The position numbers were made by a program, and so were the translations under genes. From assembly GCA_965602945.1 (NCBI GenBank), contig CBFDBC010000162.1, forward strand, positions 1 to 8,895: 8,895 nt of DNA, read 5' to 3'. Positions 6,880 through 8,895 of this stretch are shown here, in pieces. The notes below the pieces were generated by a model. It was given only the letters and a program-made list of their open reading frames with translations, searched no databases and was not told where the DNA came from. This DNA comes from JAUXEH01 sp965602945. GTDB taxonomy: Bacteria; Acidobacteriota; Aminicenantia; Aminicenantales; Aminicenantaceae. How positions within the stretch are numbered: the first letter of the stretch is position 1; each line of letters opens with the position of its first letter.

Positions 6880-6954
6880 CGTTTCGGGCGGTGCGTCCTC
6901 ACACCGGAAGACATCGCCTGGGAGAGGCGGAACGAGTTCGCCGAAGGGAGTGCC
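6880..6954 (+). pseudogene. Coding-like remnant upstream of and in frame with the 6955 ORF
   Basis: After an in-frame TAA at 6877-6879 the frame reads through to the ATG at 6955 with protein-like sequence: LTPEDIAWERRNEFAEGSA, then MYVE. The ERRNEFAEG-A-MYVE pattern straddles the ATG, so the conserved segment seems to start before it. No ATG, GTG or TTG occurs in frame here. The simplest reading is that the 5' part of a longer gene was lost and the next ORF is its tail. Confidence 0.5.
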
Positions 6955-7353
6955 ATGTATGTGGAGACCCTCACATTCGAGCTGCTGGACCGGATGGACT
7001 ATTCCCCCAGGGACCTCGAGAAGGACGAGGATGGCTTCTATGGGTTTTCTATCGCAGAGGACATGGTGAACCAGAACATCAGCTGGATCGAGCACAGCCC
7101 CAAACGCGGGAGCGATGCGGGCGAGGCCCTCCAGCGCTGCTATTATTTTGGTTTGGCCCAGGGCCTGATCCTGGACCGGCTGGCCGGCCCGTCATGGAAG
7201 ACAGGCTTCTTCGAGCCGGATGTCTATTTCGAGACGCTGCTGGCTGAGGCGTCAGGTTTCGACCCGGATAACGCCGCCCCCTATCTCACAAAGGCCAAAC
7301 AAGACTTCGATTACGCAGGTATCCTCGCTGCGGTCGCGAACGATAGACGATAA
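6955..7353 (+). CDS. Hypothetical protein, probably a C-terminal fragment of a larger (peptidase-like?) protein
   Basis: A 132-residue ORF ending in tandem stops TAA-TAG. If translated alone it would start at the ATG at 6955, which has a usable GGGAG (6946-6950) four bases upstream. No signal peptide or membrane segment is present; the sequence is a soluble helical type (YYFGLAQGLILDRLAGPSWK around residues 63-82, then EPDVYFETLLAEA). Together with the in-frame upstream residues it shows E-x2-EF-x-EG-x-A-x-YVE. This resembles the region holding the third, glutamate zinc ligand in some HExxH metallopeptidases, followed by a terminal helical bundle. No HExxH is present here, so if that reading is right the catalytic half is missing. 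I cannot name the family; a decayed gene is as likely as a functional small protein. Confidence 0.55.
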   Translation: MYVETLTFELLDRMDYSPRDLEKDEDGFYGFSIAEDMVNQNISWIEHSPKRGSDAGEALQRCYYFGLAQGLILDRLAGPSWKTGFFEPDVYFETLLAEASGFDPDNAAPYLTKAKQDFDYAGILAAVANDRR

Positions 7354-7358
7354 TAGCA

Positions 7359-7373
7359 TCCCCTTTTTGGGGA
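7359..7373. repeat. Small hairpin TCCCC-TTTTT-GGGGA downstream of the fragment ORF
   Basis: A five-bp stem with a T5 loop sits six bases after the stop codon at 7353, followed by CGGACC. There is no T-tract after the stem, so it is a poor intrinsic terminator. A GGGGACGG-type border recalls ends of some REP/IS200-like elements, which is a weak resemblance only. Confidence 0.35.
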
Positions 7374-7426
7374 CGGACCATGAAATGTACTGCAATGACT
7401 GAGGTTAAGTGTTAAAATAGCTGTCA

Positions 7427-7456
7427 TTGAACTCAAAACCACGATTGGAGTAAAAT
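7427..7456 (+). promoter_or_regulatory. Candidate sigma-70 promoter for the methyltransferase-like gene
   Basis: TTGAAC (7427-7432) and TAAAAT (7451-7456) are separated by 18 bases. Transcription would begin near 7463 and leave a short leader carrying GGAGG (7467-7471), five bases before the ATG at 7477. The hexamers match the consensus moderately. Confidence 0.4.
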
Positions 7457-7476
7457 GGACGGGACTGGAGGAGAGA

Positions 7477-8007
7477 ATGCCTGATCAGCCGCCTTCTGAG
7501 ACACACAAACCTGCCGCACACGGCGCCATCCAAGGAGAGCACCCTTGGGGCGACCGGGGCCAGCTCATCTGTTTGCTGATTTTTCTGGTGGTATGGATTC
7601 TGGATTCGTTCTTGTTCAAATTCTCGACCTCTCTATCCGGCATGATGCCGCTGTATATCCGGATTGCCGCCGCGGGCGTGGTATTTCTCTTTGCCCTGTA
7701 TCTGATGCGATCCGGCCACCGGGCCATTTCCCATGAAGTGCAGAGCCATCCTCGGGTCCTTCAAGACGGCGCCTTCGCGCGTGTTCGGCACCCACTTTAC
7801 CTGGCCGCCCTCTTTTTTTACATATTCCTTTTTGTTTTGACTCTTTCGTTGATATCCCTGGGCCTGTTTGCCGGCGTCTTCGTGTTCTACAACGCCATCG
7901 CGGCTTATGAAGAGAGTTGGCTCGAAAAGAAATTCGGTCAGGAATATGGGGATTACAGGAGAAAAGTCCCAAGATGGATCCCCCGCCTCATTCCGGCCCG
8001 GTTTTGA
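7477..8007 (+). CDS. Isoprenylcysteine carboxyl methyltransferase-like (ICMT/PEMT family) membrane protein
   Basis: A 176-residue integral membrane protein of the ICMT/phospholipid N-methyltransferase superfamily, SAM-dependent enzymes of the inner membrane; the bacterial substrate is usually unknown. A soluble N-terminal tail of ~28 residues precedes hydrophobic helices at about 29-48, 57-77 and 108-143, the last probably two helices. The family signature is present: DGAFARVRHPLYLAAL (97-112, containing the RHPxY motif) and the C-terminal EESWLEKKFGQEYGDYRRKVPRWIP (145-169), in which the Glu and the Arg/His residues bind SAM in structurally studied relatives. Length is normal for the bacterial branch. 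The start is supported by GGAGG five bases upstream. The gene stands alone and converges on the FtsX-like gene with only seven bases between stop codons and no visible terminator. Substrate cannot be assigned. Confidence 0.85.
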   Translation: MPDQPPSETHKPAAHGAIQGEHPWGDRGQLICLLIFLVVWILDSFLFKFSTSLSGMMPLYIRIAAAGVVFLFALYLMRSGHRAISHEVQSHPRVLQDGAFARVRHPLYLAALFFYIFLFVLTLSLISLGLFAGVFVFYNAIAAYEESWLEKKFGQEYGDYRRKVPRWIPRLIPARF

Positions 8008-8014
8008 TCCGCAC

Positions 8015-8895
8015 CTATTCGTAACGAAGCGAGTCCACGGGGTTGGAACGGGCCGCCCTGAACGACTGAAACCCTACCGTAAACTGAGCGATCAGGAGTG
8101 ACAGGCCCGCCGCCCCCAGGAATATGGGCAGTCCCAGCCCGATCCGGTAGGGATAGTCCAGGAGCCAGCCCTTCATCAGGAAATAGGAGACCGGCCAGGC
8201 CAGGAGGTTGGCGGCCAGCACCCAGAGAGCGTACTGCTTGGAGAGAAGAGTCATGATCCCCGGAGTAGAGGCACCCAAAATCTTCCGGATCCCGATCTCC
8301 TTGGTGCGTTGCTCCGCCGTGTAGGCCGCCAGCCCGAAAAGTCCCAGACATGATATGAGGATGGCCAGGAAAGTGAAAGTGCGGACGATGGCCATCTCTC
8401 TCTCCACACCGCGGTACAATCGGTCGTAGTCGTCATCCAGGAACCGGTACTCGAAGGGAAATCCGGGATTGAACGTTTTGACCACACTCTCGACATGCGC
8501 GATGGTCTGGGGGATATCCCCGGGATTCAGCCGGATGAAGAGATAGCGGTAGCGCTGCATGACGCTGTATGAGGGATCGAAGTAGACGATGGCCGGCCCG
8601 ATCTCCTGGTAAAGGGGAGTGAAGTGAAAATCCTTGACCACACCGATGATCTGGAGCTCAATGTCTTCCTGGGACAGGCGGCTGCCGATTATGTCCGGAT
8701 TCCCGATTATGTCCGCGAACCTTTCGTTGATGATCGCCATGGTCAGGTTGTGGCCTGTGGGCCGGAAAGACTCACCCTGGGCCAGCTCCATCCGGAACGT
8801 CTGCAGGAAATCAGGATCCACACCGAAATAGGTGACCAGCGGATTGACATTGGGATCACGGCCTTCCCACTCCCAGTCCTGACCGTTGTTGTAGA
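8015..8895 (-). CDS. FtsX-like/MacB-type ABC transporter permease, C-terminal part (5' end outside window)
   Basis: This is the C-terminal 292 residues of an inner-membrane permease of the MacB/FtsX superfamily, which works with a separate ATPase to drive periplasmic mechanotransmission or export. The frame is open to the window edge; upstream of a GTG at 8821 it reads YNNGQDWEWEGRDP, typical of the periplasmic core, so that GTG is internal. Visible order: the end of the periplasmic MacB_PCD-like domain, including GVVKDFHFTPLYQEIGPAI, then three transmembrane helices (about 172-191, 220-240 and 255-275 of the visible part). The cytoplasmic coupling segment TKEIGIRKILGAS lies between the first two, and the protein ends NPVDSLRYE. 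Full-length relatives are often ~800 residues with an N-terminal helix or a second permease half, which cannot be judged here. Partner ATPase and substrate are not in the window. Confidence 0.92.
   Translation of the reverse strand, partial: YNNGQDWEWEGRDPNVNPLVTYFGVDPDFLQTFRMELAQGESFRPTGHNLTMAIINERFADIIGNPDIIGSRLSQEDIELQIIGVVKDFHFTPLYQEIGPAIVYFDPSYSVMQRYRYLFIRLNPGDIPQTIAHVESVVKTFNPGFPFEYRFLDDDYDRLYRGVEREMAIVRTFTFLAILISCLGLFGLAAYTAEQRTKEIGIRKILGASTPGIMTLLSKQYALWVLAANLLAWPVSYFLMKGWLLDYPYRIGLGLPIFLGAAGLSLLIAQFTVGFQSFRAARSNPVDSLRYE

Noticed and set aside
7953..8351. Minus-strand open frame overlapping the 3' end of the methyltransferase-like gene and the permease
   Set aside because: It is out of frame with the permease, whose real frame carries the EIGIRKILGAS motif and membrane helices.
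1..8895. CRISPR arrays, tRNA/rRNA genes, intact insertion sequences, defence or secretion clusters
   Set aside because: No spaced direct-repeat array, cloverleaf, transposase motif or defence-gene signature was found on either strand.

Overview
The window looks like chromosomal DNA of a Gram-negative, outer-membrane-bearing bacterium. It encodes a TonB-dependent outer-membrane receptor, a Sec-exported protein, a probable Tat-exported protein and a large FtsX/MacB-type permease ending in a 'NPVDSLRYE' tail. Strong GGAGG-type ribosome sites are common and base composition is moderately GC-rich by eye. This mix, especially MacB-type permeases with TonB receptors and HD-GYP proteins, is reminiscent of Acidobacteriota/Aminicenantes-like lineages. 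That placement is an impression, not something the window proves.

Layout. 1-1554 (+) is the C-terminal barrel part of a TonB-dependent receptor whose 5' end lies outside the window. It converges on a two-gene minus-strand operon (4899 down to 1643): a HEAT-like helical protein followed, with a 4-base ATGA overlap, by a variant HD-GYP protein. An unusual 46-bp perfect AT-rich palindrome (1596-1641) fills the gap between the convergent genes. A 283-bp divergent spacer (4900-5182) with 10-bp-phased AAAAT repeats separates the operon from a secreted protein of two tandem ~155-residue domains (5183-6301, +), which ends at a textbook intrinsic terminator (6344-6374). Next comes a minus-strand Tat-signal protein with a TIGR04076-like C-terminal domain (6384-6803), then a plus-strand ORF that looks like the C-terminal remnant of a larger protein (6955-7353, coding-like from about 6880). 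A small isoprenylcysteine-methyltransferase-like membrane protein (7477-8007, +) follows. The C-terminal part of an FtsX-like ABC permease (8015-8895, -) runs off the right edge.

How the genes may work together. Only the HEAT-like/HD-GYP pair has direct evidence of a joint function: operon overlap, translational coupling and a shared, apparently homologous N-terminal domain. It is plausibly a cytoplasmic signalling module linked to c-di-GMP or to a related HD-type phosphohydrolase reaction. The secreted two-domain protein is divergent from it and could be co-regulated, which is inference. The remaining genes look like unrelated single-gene units. I see no CRISPR array, tRNA, rRNA, intact insertion sequence, or defence or secretion gene cluster. 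The most unusual items are the palindrome, the duplicated secreted domain, the paired N-terminal domains and the truncated ORF.
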